From NCBI RefSeq assembly GCF_014839805.1, contig NC_051120.1, positions 8,928,001 to 8,992,000 of the forward strand: a stretch of DNA of 64,000 bases. Reading direction: 5' to 3'. Origin of the DNA: Manduca sexta. Its lineage: Eukaryota > Arthropoda > Insecta > Lepidoptera > Sphingidae. A program made the translations under genes and the position numbers. Below are positions 10,545 through 20,033 of this stretch, piece after piece. The first letter of the stretch is position 1; each line of letters begins with the position of its first letter. A model generated the notes under the pieces. It ran no database searches and was not told where the DNA came from. It worked only from the letters and a program-made list of their open reading frames with translations.

Positions 10545-11012
10545 GAGGGGTAGATACAGCGTTCAATATGTGTCTAATGTTGTAATAAGTGACAAATTCT
10601 TTGAAAACTCCGCTCGTAAAACTGGTACCTTTGTCGGTAATGAGACGGGTTGGAACCCCAAAATTACTAATATAATCCCTGAAATTCTTTATCGTAGTTG
10701 CTGACTTAGTATCTTTAACTGGTCTTATACTAACGAACTTAGTAAAGCCATCTACCAATACAAGTAAATAGCAATTACCCTTTTACTTTTTATAAACGGT
10801 CCCAGGTGGTCTGCGTGGACCGTGTGAAAAGGCACGCTAGGTTTGTCTATAGGATGTAGTGTGCCCTCCCGTTTACCTCCGGGTGCTTTGTGATGTAAAC
10901 ATTCTAGACACGAAGAAACATATTTTTTTACAAGTTTACGCATTTTAGCGAACCAATAATTTACGAATACGTTGAAGAGTCTTGTCATAACCACAATGGC
11001 CCACGTCATCAT
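10474..11012 (-). pseudogene. Gypsy integrase zinc and catalytic core, frameshifted
   Basis: Two overlapping frames carry the integrase. The first (11012-10752) has the end of the HHCC zinc domain (SSCLECLHHK) and the first catalytic Asp (HADHLGP). The second (10758-10474) has VDGFTKFVSI, the second Asp (TDKGTSF) and the catalytic Glu (GQVERFN). So all three D, D, E positions survive, but in different frames. The two HHCC histidines (HDDVGHCGYDKTL) are in another frame just upstream (about 10980-11020). Frame changes therefore lie near 10970, 10780 and 10500. Integrase joins the cDNA to the host chromosome. Confidence 0.9.
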
Positions 11013-11168
11013 GGTTCCTGTGTAAGATTTGCCAACGCACTCCCTTTGGCACGAGCCCTTTAAGTTCGTCCTCTACTACCCTATAGACCCGATTATTTTA
11101 AGTCTATAATTTTTGTGTATATCCATGACCTGTTTCGAGTCTGATCTGATAAAATTTCTTTTATCTTT

Positions 11169-11687
11169 TCACCTCCTCATCAGTAGATTGGACCGTAACG
11201 ATCCAGTCCTGCTCAGTTGTTTCGATGGATAACATATCGAGACGCTCTGGAAGTTCCGGCTCGTTTCCTCAACTGGGTTGCGACTCAGTGCGTCGACATG
11301 TGCCATTCGCGGCCCCGGTCGATACTCGATGGTGCAGTCAAACTCTTGAAGTTGTACCCACCACCGGGCAATCCGTGGGATTAAGTCGCGCTTAATCAAC
11401 GTCGAACGCAATGCGTTACAATCCGTGAATATTTTAAATGATATGCCGATGAGATAGACACGAAATCGGTTGAGTGATGCTATTACAGCTAGCGTTTCAA
11501 GGTCATAAGAGTGAAACTTTCTTTCGTCTGTATTTGTCTTACGGCTAAAATATAATACCGGTTGAAAAAAACCATTTGAATTGGCTTGCAATAAAATACC
11601 AGCTAAGCCATCTTTGCTGGCATCTGTATGCAGCTGTGTGTCGGCGAAACGATCATAGAGCGCTAGAATAGGTCTATTAGTCAACAT
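11169..11687 (-). pseudogene. Gypsy RNase H domain
   Basis: Residues about 15-145 form a Ty3/Gypsy RNase H. HTDASKDGLAGIL carries the first Asp, ERKFHSYDLETLAV the Glu, KIFTDCNALR the next Asp, and HVDALSRNPVE the terminal block. RNase H removes the RNA strand during reverse transcription. The frame differs from the RT frame upstream (change between 11687 and 11722). Downstream the reading breaks up before the integrase zinc domain, with stops between 11012 and 11169. Confidence 0.92.
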
Positions 11688-11721
11688 CTCTTTTATTTTG
11701 TTAAAAGCACAGTCCTCACTA

Positions 11722-12284
11722 TTACCCCATACCCATTTTTATGTCCTTTTTTAAAAGATTGGTTAATGGTGCCGCTAATAGGGCGTAATGCTTGACGAAC
11801 CGTCGGAAATACCCAGAAAGCCCAAGGAACTGTCTTAACTCGTGCTGGTTTCGGGGTTTGGGAAATTTGGACACAGCTTCAGTTTTCCGCTGGCCAGGTC
11901 GAATCCCGCGAGAACTCACTTCATACCCCAGAAAATCGATTTTATCCAGGAAGAAATTACATTTGTTCAATTTTAGCGTAAGACCGCCTCTTTTGAGAAG
12001 TTCTAGAACTTCTTCCAGTCGCCGTAAGCCCTCGGCGACGTCTTTAGAAGGAATGAGGATATCGTCCATATACACAACTGCGTATTTGATTTTGGCCTCT
12101 AACAGTATTTTGTTCATGGTACGTTCGGAAGACCGAAGGCGCATTTACCAAACCGAAAGGCATGCGATTGTATTCGAACTGACCGTCCGGTGTTACGAAA
12201 GCGGTTATATGTCGTGAGCCTTCGGCTATCGGTATCTGATAATAACCAGAGGCCAAATCAAGTGACGTAAAAACCTCATTACCT
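11722..12284 (-). pseudogene. Gypsy RT, C-terminal half
   Basis: This is the RT downstream of the nested LINE. The first part (to about 12125) reads GNEVFTSLDLASGYYQIPI and MPFGLVNAPSVF, the palm motifs A and B. After a frame change at about 12125-12130 the next frame has the catalytic YMDDIL, then LGYEVS and LRQFLGLSGYFRRFV of the connection. The frame change fits one extra base between VF and RTMNKIL. The Asp in SLDLASG and the two in YMDD are intact. The first residues of the 12325-12044 frame are read-through from the LINE end. Confidence 0.93.
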
Positions 12285-12298
12285 GCCAGTTGATCTAG
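12285..12298. repeat. 14-bp target duplication of the nested LINE, left copy
   Basis: GCCAGTTGATCTAG occurs here and again at 15194-15207. It is one copy of Gypsy RT sequence (DQLA region) duplicated by insertion of the LINE. The bases on either side of the two copies differ, so the duplication is exactly 14 bp. The classical R1 element makes a duplication of the same length in 28S rDNA. Confidence 0.93.
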
Positions 12299-12571
12299 AG
12301 ACTTTCCCGCCCTCACACCCACCACTACAACTCCTGCAAGCCAGGATCAGCAGTGGCACGCATTTTGTGACACCGAGCAGCGAAGCTCGGCGAGTCTCAG
12401 GGAAAACTAATATGTCATTATCCCGCAACGAAATTAATCAAACAGAAAAATAGGGAGGAGTTGGAAATATTAATTGTCCACTTCCCTCCAGAGCAATGCG
12501 GGTGACAAAATCATGATGTAAGGAGGCGATTTAACCTCAAGGATAGGGACGTTTACAACTAGATAAGCTAG

Positions 12572-13479
12572 TTATAAAGCACCACGGATAAAATTAAATG
12601 AAAGGGTCCTATCACATGAGCTGTTAGATTTGATTACAATAGGCATGGCAAAACGCCGGAAAGCACGGAAATTCCGTCTAGTCTCAACAAGGTCCATGTA
12701 GTATACAACCCCAGATGTTATTTGCATACTGTTTAACATGATGTTGCGCTCTTCATGCCAGAGACCACACTCCCAAAGTACGTGATGAGCAGATTGTTCA
12801 ACCTCGTAACCAGGTGTAGAGCATGGGCACGCAGGAGAATCAACCAGCCTAAATGAGAACAGTTTACCCTTAAAATTACCATGGCCGGTAAGAAATTGCG
12901 ATACACAGTAATCTATTTCTAGCCAAGTTTTAATTAGGCGATCGCGAACGTACGGAAAGTATTTATATAAATGACGCCCTTTCGAAGACGAGTCCCACCT
13001 ACATTGCCATTCATTTAATAACTCGTTGTGTACATCAGTGTGCGTTTTAAATAGTCTATCGATTCTTAAGAGCTCGCGAGACGTAAGAAACTTTTATCCA
13101 TATCCTCTGGTTGAGTAATACATAGCGGCGCGACGCTGTACCTCCAAATCGACAGGAGTACACCCGCGAGGACAGGCAAAGCTTCTGTACTAACAGTTCT
13201 ATACGCCTTGCACAAGAATATCAACGCCAATCGTTGACTCTGGAGCAGTTTCCTGCGCACAGCACCGATAGTTGCCCTATCGGCCCATACAGGTGATCCG
13301 TATGTAATGCAAGCTAAATAAGTCGCTCCATAGATGATTTTGAGCGTAGTGAAAGACAGTCCCCACGTTGAGGTCGATATCCTTGTCAAGGCGTAAAAGT
13401 TACGTTTTGATTTTTCCCCGACGTTTTTATATGCTCTAGAAAGGAAAAATTTCGTTCTAAAATCAAACCTAAATAACAA
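12572..13479 (-). pseudogene. R1-clade ORF2: RT thumb and C-terminal zinc region
   Basis: The frame after about 13430 (137 codons, 13479-13066) holds VGEKSKRNFYALTRIS and the conserved IIYGATYLACITYGSPVW block of R1-type thumbs. At about 13155 it shifts again. The new frame (VDLEVQRRAAMYYSTRGYG) meets a stop near 13094, then stays open from about 13090 to the stop at 12572-12574. That last part contains CPC...H-H-V-L-W-E-C, the CCHC motif at the C terminus of R1 and related LINEs (about 12833-12775). At least two frameshifts and one internal stop disable it. Confidence 0.85.
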
Positions 13480-15188
13480 ACCGATTCTTTCCTTTTTACA
13501 ACAATATTATTAAATTTTATTCGCGGCGGTGATTTTAATATACCTTTTAAAAGCAGTTGGAACGTTTTGTGAGGTGCGAATGTAAGGCGATTTCTTTCAC
13601 CCCATTCAGATATTAATTGTAAACACGTATCCGCCAAACTTTCAAGCCCCGATCTACTATTAGATTCTATTAGTAAGAGGCCGTCATCCGCATATCCGGT
13701 TAAAGTGCATCCTACAGGTAAGGGAATTGAAAGAAAATCATCGAAGCTCAAATTCCATAAATAAGGACCTACAACTGAGCCTTGTGGACATCCCATACTC
13801 AGCGACTTCGACACGGCATGGTGGCCGAGTTTCAGTTTGGATGTTCCGTACGAGAAGTATGAGTAAATTAGGGAATATATATTCCTATAGCAGCCTCGTA
13901 TTTTTAACTTAAGAAGTATCATAGGCCACCAAGCATTGTCGAAGGCACCGGAGATGTCTAAGAAGATACCGAGTACATATTTATGTTCCGATATACTTAC
14001 TGTTCTTCTAACCGATATTGCCGCGTCTGTAGTCGACCTACCTATGGTAAATCCGAATTGATTTTTGTGAAATACTGGTCCGCCCGGTAGCAGACGAGGG
14101 ACAATGAGGCGTTCTAGAAGTTTACCTAAAGATGGTAACAACGTAATAGGTCTATATGACTTGGGATCATCGGGAGCCTTGTCGCCACTTTTAGGTATTA
14201 TTCGAATGAAACCGGAGCGCCATATTCGCGGAAATATACCTTCAGCAATACATCGGTTAAAGACAGATAGTAACGAATCTCCGGCTGATTTACACGCTTC
14301 TTTAATCATCTTGTTAGACACTTTATCCTCGCCGGAGGCTTTGTTTAACGGCAGAGATGCAACAATGGCAATAAATTCATCTAATGTCGCAAGGTTTGAG
14401 ACTGGAGAGTTTGGCAATTCCGCGGCCCACATTCTAATTTGGTTGTGATAATTGTTGTCATTAATAATATCATCGGGTATAAGTGAATGCAACAGTGCTT
14501 CCGTAGTCTCCTCAATACCAGTCGTATAGCTATTATTAAATTTAATATTATCGATGTAAGATAAATTAATTGGTCTATTTGCTTTAAACTCTTGGTATAA
14601 AGGAGACCACGGGCCCTCCTTATCTAACCGCGCGGCGATTTTACGCAATAAATTACCTTTCGATTTTTTGTACTGCTGCTCTATAGTGCGACCTGGCAAT
14701 TTTAAGTTCATTAAAAGCAGATGTAAAAGTGTCACCTGTGACACAACGCTTTTAAGCCTATTAAACCTCCTGCGCGCCCTACGAAAAATTCGGCGTAGGT
14801 GGACTAGATTTTCGTTCCACCAATCACATCTACGAGTATTTGTAATTGAACCTCGACCGATAGCAACATCTGCACAGTATGTGAACGTGGCCGACATAAG
14901 TTCAGCACATGTTTCAGGTGAGAGATCATTGCGAGTAAAATCTCTGGCATGTCTAGCAAATAAAGAGCTAAAAAAGTCCCAGTTAGCCCCTTTAGTTTTA
15001 TATCTAAAATCATAGTTGTTATGAATAAAACCTTGTGTCAATCTAGGCAAGAATTCGTACACAATCAGGCGATGGTCACTACATGACGCATCCGGCAGGA
15101 CACGCCACCTATCAAGTCGAACGTCTCCACTAGAAAGTGTGACGTCAATAGAAGACTCGCCCGTAGGGCTACAGTAAGTTGGTGGTGG
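13386..15188 (-). pseudogene. R1-clade ORF2: end of endonuclease and RT domain
   Basis: An open frame runs from the 5' truncation point to 13386. The first ~40 codons carry the last two APE-type endonuclease motifs (SSIDVTLSS and SDHRLI). The RT follows: FIRIIPKSGDK, YRPITLLPSLGKLLERLI, the palm Asp in FLDISGAFDNAWWPMIL, the region-B motif GCPQGSVVGPYLWN and the catalytic GYADDG. The wording of these motifs is typical of the R1 clade. Frame is lost at about 13410-13430, in or near an A5 run (ATAAAAACG). No ATG near 15062 is meaningful; the start is lost by truncation. Confidence 0.92.
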
Positions 15189-15193
15189 CTACA

Positions 15194-15207
15194 GCCAGTT
15201 GATCTAG
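15194..15207. repeat. 14-bp target duplication of the nested LINE, right copy
   Basis: GCCAGTTGATCTAG is identical to 12285-12298. On the minus strand it is the last Gypsy RT sequence before the LINE begins. Confidence 0.93.
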
Positions 15208-16309
15208 TTGGTCCTCGATACGAGGGAGCGGATAGTGTTCCTTTCTGGTTTTACGATTCAACGCTCGATAATCGACACACAACCGTTTATCGCCGGTTTT
15301 CTTTTGTACCAGAACAATTGGACTGGCATATGATGAAGTGGATTCCCTAACTATACCGTGATCAAGCATTTCTTGTACCATATTCCTTACTAGAGAACGA
15401 TCTGCGTAAGACATGCGATAAGGTCGATAGACAACCGGTTCAGCGTCTTCGAGTTCAATAACCATTTCCGTTAGGTCTGTGAAACCCAGGTCATGAAGTC
15501 CACTTGAAAAGCAACTGTTATATTTTTCTATTAATTTCTGTAATTCCGATCGCTCCTCTTTGCTCAGTTTATCATTACAATTGATAACATCATTATTTTG
15601 GGTCTCACAGAACGTAACGTTGCACGCCTCCAAAATACCCTTTGACCCTTCGACATCCTTAAATCGAGCTCGCGTCAAAAGGGTTCCTTCTTTAAGGACA
15701 ATTGGACTAGGAGACACGTTACAAATCAACAACGCGCTAAATCCACTTTTAACATCATACTCTCCAGGCAGTAGATAATATTCTTTCCCATTCGGACCCC
15801 TTATAGAACCGTTTACATAAATAAGCGCATCTATACAAGGATTTGTAGTAACTCGAACGGCACGTAAGGTATTTGGAGGTATCTCAACATTTCCACTTGT
15901 TACAAGATGCATTTTAAGACTTGGAATTTTTTTAAATACAACCGCGGTAGGCGTTTTTGTTATAACGATGTCTGGTTTCTCCGTGAAAGAATGCCCCAAG
16001 AGAACAGGTTGGTTAATGACGTAATCGTCCACTACATACAGATTTATTATTTCCTCTATACCCTGAACTTCAACAGAAGCAGTCAACATCCCTATCGGGG
16101 CAACCAGGTTGGCTCCTATGCCCCTGAGAACCGGTAAATCATCGGGCACCAGTATGTCTAGGTCGAGTTCTTTAGCTTTCGTTAGTTTTATAAGAGAACA
16201 CTGACTGCCTAAGTCTAAGTGACAAACTAAATCATGACCGTTAACCTTAATATCAATAATATATTTGGCTGTTAAGTCCGCAGCGGAACATAATTGAGCT
16301 ACCTGCTTC

Positions 16310-16341
16310 TCATTTTTTATTTTGGTTCGAATCTTTCTCAC
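16310..16341 (-). promoter_or_regulatory. Probable gag-pol frameshift overlap
   Basis: Gag and pol overlap in frames that need a +1 (or -2) change. The overlap contains CCAAAATAAAAAATGAG on the minus strand, an A6 run directly before the gag stop. This is a plausible slip site. A mutational indel cannot be excluded from a single copy, but the lack of a pol ATG favours a programmed shift. Confidence 0.45.
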
Positions 16342-17434
16342 GATCTTTATTATTATGTTTATTCCTAAAACAATGTACAGACAAATGACCTAACTTATCA
16401 CATGTGGAACATTTCGATAGAGGTTTGTCGCATTTATAGCTTGGATGTCCAGTTTGATCACAGTTATAGCACGTCATTTTTGGGTTATTGGATTTAGCGG
16501 TAGACATTGCACCTTTACGATCGTTTCGAAATTTCGAATGCGAGTCATGACTTTCACGACTTTGCCCTATCTTCACCGTTCTAAAATATTTCAATACCTG
16601 CTCCGGTTCGGAAAATTGCGCGGCCTGTGCACCTACCTTAACAGCCCTATCTTCAACGCCGTACAATAAGCAGTCAACTGCTTGACGTTTATATATATTA
16701 CACCTATTTAGCATATTTATTTTTGCATAATAGTAGTGCTCGAGAGATTCCCCGTACTTTACCTTTTTAGAGAGCATTTCAGTCAAGAGTTCAGCGTAGT
16801 CTTCGTGGACAGGGAAGGATTCAATTAGTTTCCTCTTCCATTCCGCCCACGTAAACAACATTGTTGGTAAACTTTGGTACCAAGACTTGGCGACACCACT
16901 CAACTTTGGAAGAGCATAATGAATCATTTACCTATCTCCCCAGCCGTAAATATCTGCACATTCTTCTACCTTTGTTAGCCACGTTAGGACAGTTTGTTCC
17001 TTTGACATGGGATCAAATTCGGGAACAATATTAACATTAAAAGTTAAATTTGACTTGTCTGAACCCTTGACCGATTGCAAAATCGATAAAAACTTATCTA
17101 ATACAGAGTTGGTAGAATCTACATTCTTTGATTCTTTAGAATTAGTAAGGTGTAATCCATCAGGCTCTCTTGACGAACTACGAAGTCTTTTTCTCTTACT
17201 TGGGGACTCTTCTTTATCTTGCCTTTGTTCATCTTGGCTCGAGCTACATCCTCTAATGTTCTCCCGTCCACGGGACTCCATATAAAGCGAATGATCTGGT
17301 ACTGATCTTGCAGGCGTACGGAGCGACCTCTCCTGTATTCTTTGTGGATGATGCACTTTTCGTCTCGAAATCCTCAAATCGTGTTGATCAATCTCCGTAT
17401 AGCGCACCCGGGATACTCCTGGTTGTTCTGAACA

Positions 17435-17722
17435 TGTCATCCTCTGTGTTCTTACCTGTCTTTCATACTTGGGTGCACTACGGTGTCGATCCTGGCTCTC
17501 ACACCTGAGCCGACTTTGATCTCGACCTTGGGCCTCGTACTCAGACACGTTTCGGTCTTGACCTTGGCCCTCATACCTGGGCGCACTTAAGTTTCGAACC
17601 TGGCTTTCGTACCTGGGCACACTCATGTCTCGATCCTGGCTCTCACACCTGAGCCGACTTCGATCACGACTCTGGCCCTCGTACCTATGCTCACTTCGAT
17701 TCTGACCTTGGCCCTCATACCT
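17435..17722 (-). repeat. Tandem 36-bp repeats encoding the Gag N-terminal array
   Basis: Eight consecutive 12-residue units follow a R-Y/C-E-G/S-Q-x-R-D/N-x-S-x-x pattern (for example RYEGQSRDRSRL, RCESQDRDMSVP). Units 1-4 align with units 5-8 in order (RCESQDRDMSVP with RCESQDRHRSAP, for example). The array therefore looks like a 4-unit, 144-bp block that was later duplicated. Confidence 0.85.
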
Positions 17723-17764
17723 GGGCACATCTGGATCTCTATTAGCATCAGTCTTACGTTCCAT

Positions 17765-18617
17765 TGTAAGCTGAAACTGACAAACGCCAACTTAAGTATG
17801 CATTTATTATATTAATGTATTTCAGTATGTACTCAAATTGCATTTATAATCTAATCATCAGTATCTCATCTTCTATTTCACATTACAATAATTATGTAGG
17901 TAGGTAACACAATTATTCTTTGAACCATTACAAATTGTATGACGAAAGTAGTAAAATATTCTACCGTTCCTAATGGCATCGTAATGACATACCTACGACT
18001 GAAATATACACGTTGTTCAAAGACATTTAACTATATAGTTAGTTATAGACCGAACACCAAGGCCATATTTTTGCTCCAAAAGCTAACAACCTATCGGTAA
18101 CAAGTCGTTGTCCTTTCAAATTGCCCGTACGACAATGATTAATTAGATATTGGCACAAAAATAACATATTTGTAGAAAATATGCTAACATGCATATTAAA
18201 AACGTGCAAAGCATGGTATGGGAAAAAAATGAAAAGTATTTTACGTTAATGTTTTGCTATTTCACGGTAGATTGAGTAACCATCACACAAGCGCAGGATG
18301 TTTGTATGACAATCTTCCAATGTCCGCTCTATCAAATTATAACATTGAAAATTTAAGCGTCAAGGGACAAGAAAAAAAAAATCATAATAAATAAAAATAT
18401 GGCTGAACTAATTTGTGTGGTTCATACGTACAATTATGATGTCTAGCTGAGAACTGTATTTAATTTTTCGTCTTTATTGTTTTTATATACATTATATTAC
18501 TAGTCAAAGACGTTTTAAGACGAAATAAAGGTGTTTAAATAGGTAGGCACTTACGTTAATCTTGGCGGGCGTAGATCGAAACCAATAATTGATTTCGCCG
18601 ATTCCGCTTCTGAAGTT
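17765..18617 (-). other. Gypsy 5' leader region
   Basis: This is the 853-bp noncoding stretch between the 5' LTR and the gag ATG. The primer-binding site should start directly after the LTR, where the minus strand reads AACTTCAGAAGCGGAATCGG. I cannot assign it to a tRNA with certainty. No open frame is seen here. Confidence 0.6.
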
Positions 18618-19207
18618 ATTAGGGCCACTCCCGGGAACATAAGTTGCTGGAAATAAAACTACTTGTAACAGTCTTTCGATGCCGTGTATATATTTTTACC
18701 CCTTTTTTCACAACGCTTCATCACTCGCGCACACCACGACTCGTCGAGCCGATATCCATCCGGTTGTCTAACGAGTCAAACTACCGTCTTATTTTAATCA
18801 TTGTTTATAAATATATCCTAAAACTATTTTTATATTAGTTATTCTATTTGTTAAAACTGTAGACATATTTTCATTGTTTTTTTTTAGCAATAAATCAGTT
18901 AATTAAACTTACCATTTGCTTTTTAATTTTCCCTTTTTGCTACTTTTACTACTTATACAAAAGCAATTATAATATCAATATTCATTATAAGATTTATTAC
19001 AATTATAATTGACAATTTAAGTATGTTTATGAATATTAGAGGAATCAGCTTGATTCAAACATAAATTACAATGTTGCCATTTAAATTAAAACAATACGAG
19101 GTTCATCATTCAGTAAATATACTTTAAGGATTCAATTATAAGCTATACAAGTAAACAAAATAATAATATATAACCCATTACAATTATATTAAATAAATAG
19201 GCTTACA
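18618..19207 (-). repeat. Gypsy 5' LTR
   Basis: This is the promoter-bearing LTR for minus-strand transcription, 590 bp long and identical to 8906-9495 except for one base. ATAAT directly follows at 19208-19212 and matches 8901-8905. Confidence 0.95.
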
Positions 19208-19508
19208 ATAATATATTTTTCCTTTGAACCAAGAACTCCGCATCCTCTCGATCTAGGAAAATAAACATATCCTGCCATATATAGTATAGATAAGGTTCAA
19301 GTTACTTTGGCAAGAGCGGTTGTTTGATCAAACCTTCGAACAGCGATCATATTTAGCTAAACTTCAAGAGCTCGTTAAACTTTAGATATCAATTGTAAAT
19401 GACCATGGTTAAGAACTAAGAGAGGCATTATATTGAAAAAGAACTCGATGGAGAAAAGAACCGAGATCAGTTTCTTTATGAACTATAGTAATAGAAAATA
19501 ATATAACA

Positions 19509-19737
19509 CACATTATCTCCAAAGGGGTATGCAGAGTTGCAACCAAGGCACCCACTTTTCGCCAAGTGTGTTCCGTCCCATGATGTGATAGCGGGCTAGC
19601 CTATCGTCATATCGGGCACAAATTCCAGACAGCGGGCTTATACTGAGCAGAAAAACCCATATATCACTTTACCCGACCCGGGATTCGAACCCACGACATC
19701 AGAATATGCTGCCTGCCATACCGCACATGCAGTACAA
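19509..19737 (-). repeat. Family B SINE, head truncated
   Basis: In reverse it carries GGTTCGAATCCCGGGTCGGG (a perfect B-box with downstream body), TGTGCCCGATATGACGATAGG and the ACCCCTTTGGAGATAA end. The outermost tRNA-like head is missing, because a family C copy begins at the next base. Confidence 0.8.
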
Positions 19738-20033
19738 TATCAGCCCTGTATTATATTCTGTCCCAATGCTAGGCACGGGCCTGCTGCTGAATGGGTTTAA
19801 CCTGAGTCCACGATATTGCCGTAATAGGATTTCTTCACGTACCTTCAAAATTATTATGGAAAACTTCTCAGTTATGTAGGTTTTCTCTGTTTTTTTTTGT
19901 TCATCGATAAAGCAAGCGGTAATTCATAAAGACCACATATAACTTTAAAAACGTCAGAGGTGTGTCCCCTGGGTTTTGAACCTGCAGTCCTTGGTATCAG
20001 AAGTCCGTTCGACTGCCAACTAGAATATCGCAG
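19736..20033 (-). repeat. Family C tRNA-headed SINE, diverged
   Basis: Family C in sense has a tRNA-like head (GCGATAGCCTAGTTGGTTGTGG), a B-box (GGTTCAAATCCC), TCTGACTTTTCTAAA, TAACGGTGAAGGAAAACATC, GGCCCGTGCTCAGCAGTGGG and a (TTA)n tail after ACAGGGCTGATAT. This copy shows these in reverse with many changes. It abuts a B copy directly, so the two inserted at or next to the same site. Confidence 0.7.

Larger units (their letters stand above)
12299..15193 (-). mobile_element. Nested 5'-truncated R1-clade LINE
   Basis: This 2,895-bp insertion into the Gypsy RT lies in the same orientation. It begins, on the minus strand, inside the endonuclease domain (SSIDVTLSS, SDHRLI). It continues through an R1-type RT (GYADDG, GCPQGSVVGPYLWN) to a C-terminal CCHC motif and a ~270-bp 3' noncoding region. 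The 3' end has no poly(A) tail (it ends GGGCGGGAAAGTCT). That is unusual for general LINEs but known among target-specific R1/R2-type elements. A small hairpin (CCGAGC-AGCGAA-GCTCGG, 12373-12390) lies in the 3' noncoding part. The 5' truncation implies target-primed reverse transcription that stopped early. Confidence 0.93.
15194..16341 (-). pseudogene. Gypsy pol: protease and RT N-terminal half
   Basis: The pol frame has no ATG (its first codon after the gag overlap is GTG at 16341), as expected if it is made by frameshift from gag. The aspartic protease motif DLGSQC is at about residue 43, followed by VLLGHSF in the second half of the protease. The RT starts near residue 305 (YRPYRMSYADRSLV), with GIVRESTSSYASPIVLVQKK and LCVDYRALNRKT, then HYPLPRIEDQLDQLA. 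There it meets the LINE insertion. The last seven codons of the open frame (15189-15169) are LINE sequence. This half has no stop or frameshift of its own. Confidence 0.94.
16310..17764 (-). pseudogene. Gypsy gag with one in-frame stop
   Basis: ATG at 17764 opens Gag. Residues 15-110 are an Arg-rich array of eight 12-residue repeats. A charged linker follows, then the conserved capsid-like region (FDPMSKEQTVLTWLTKVEE ... GVAKSWYQSLP ... LIESFPV). Near the end are two CCHC knuckles (CYNCDQTGHPSYKC and CSTCDKLGHLSVHC), which bind the genomic RNA. A TAA at 16930-16928 interrupts the same frame right after WGDR. Because the frame continues in phase with gag-like sequence, this is a simple nonsense change rather than a gene boundary. 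Gag ends at the TGA at 16310-16312, overlapping pol by 32 nt. Confidence 0.9.
8906..19207 (-). mobile_element. Ty3/Gypsy LTR retrotransposon with a nested LINE
   Basis: Two 590-bp direct LTRs (8906-9495 and 18618-19207) flank a 9.1-kb interior reading on the minus strand. ATAAT occurs directly outside both ends (8901-8905, 19208-19212), a 5-bp target duplication as Ty3/Gypsy integrases leave. The order on the minus strand is leader, gag with two CCHC knuckles, protease, RT, RNase H, integrase with GPY/F module, 3' noncoding. This is the Ty3/Gypsy order; Copia has integrase before RT. No envelope-like frame is present. RT is split by an R1-clade LINE fragment (12299-15193). The coding region also has an in-frame stop in gag and at least five frame changes, so this copy cannot make a full Gag-Pol. 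The LTRs differ at one base by my reading, which indicates recent insertion or LTR homogenisation. Confidence 0.96.

Noticed and set aside
11792..12217. 141-codon plus-strand frame opposite the Gypsy RT.
   Set aside because: It is the antisense shadow of a long coding region. The RT motifs lie on the minus strand.
14104..15015. Plus-strand frames of 114-115 codons opposite the LINE RT.
   Set aside because: These are antisense shadows of the R1-clade ORF2.
12299..15193. Considered whether the nested LINE lies in an rDNA fragment, as classical R1 does.
   Set aside because: Both flanks are Gypsy RT sequence in one continuous protein context once the 14-bp duplication is taken into account. No 28S sequence is visible.
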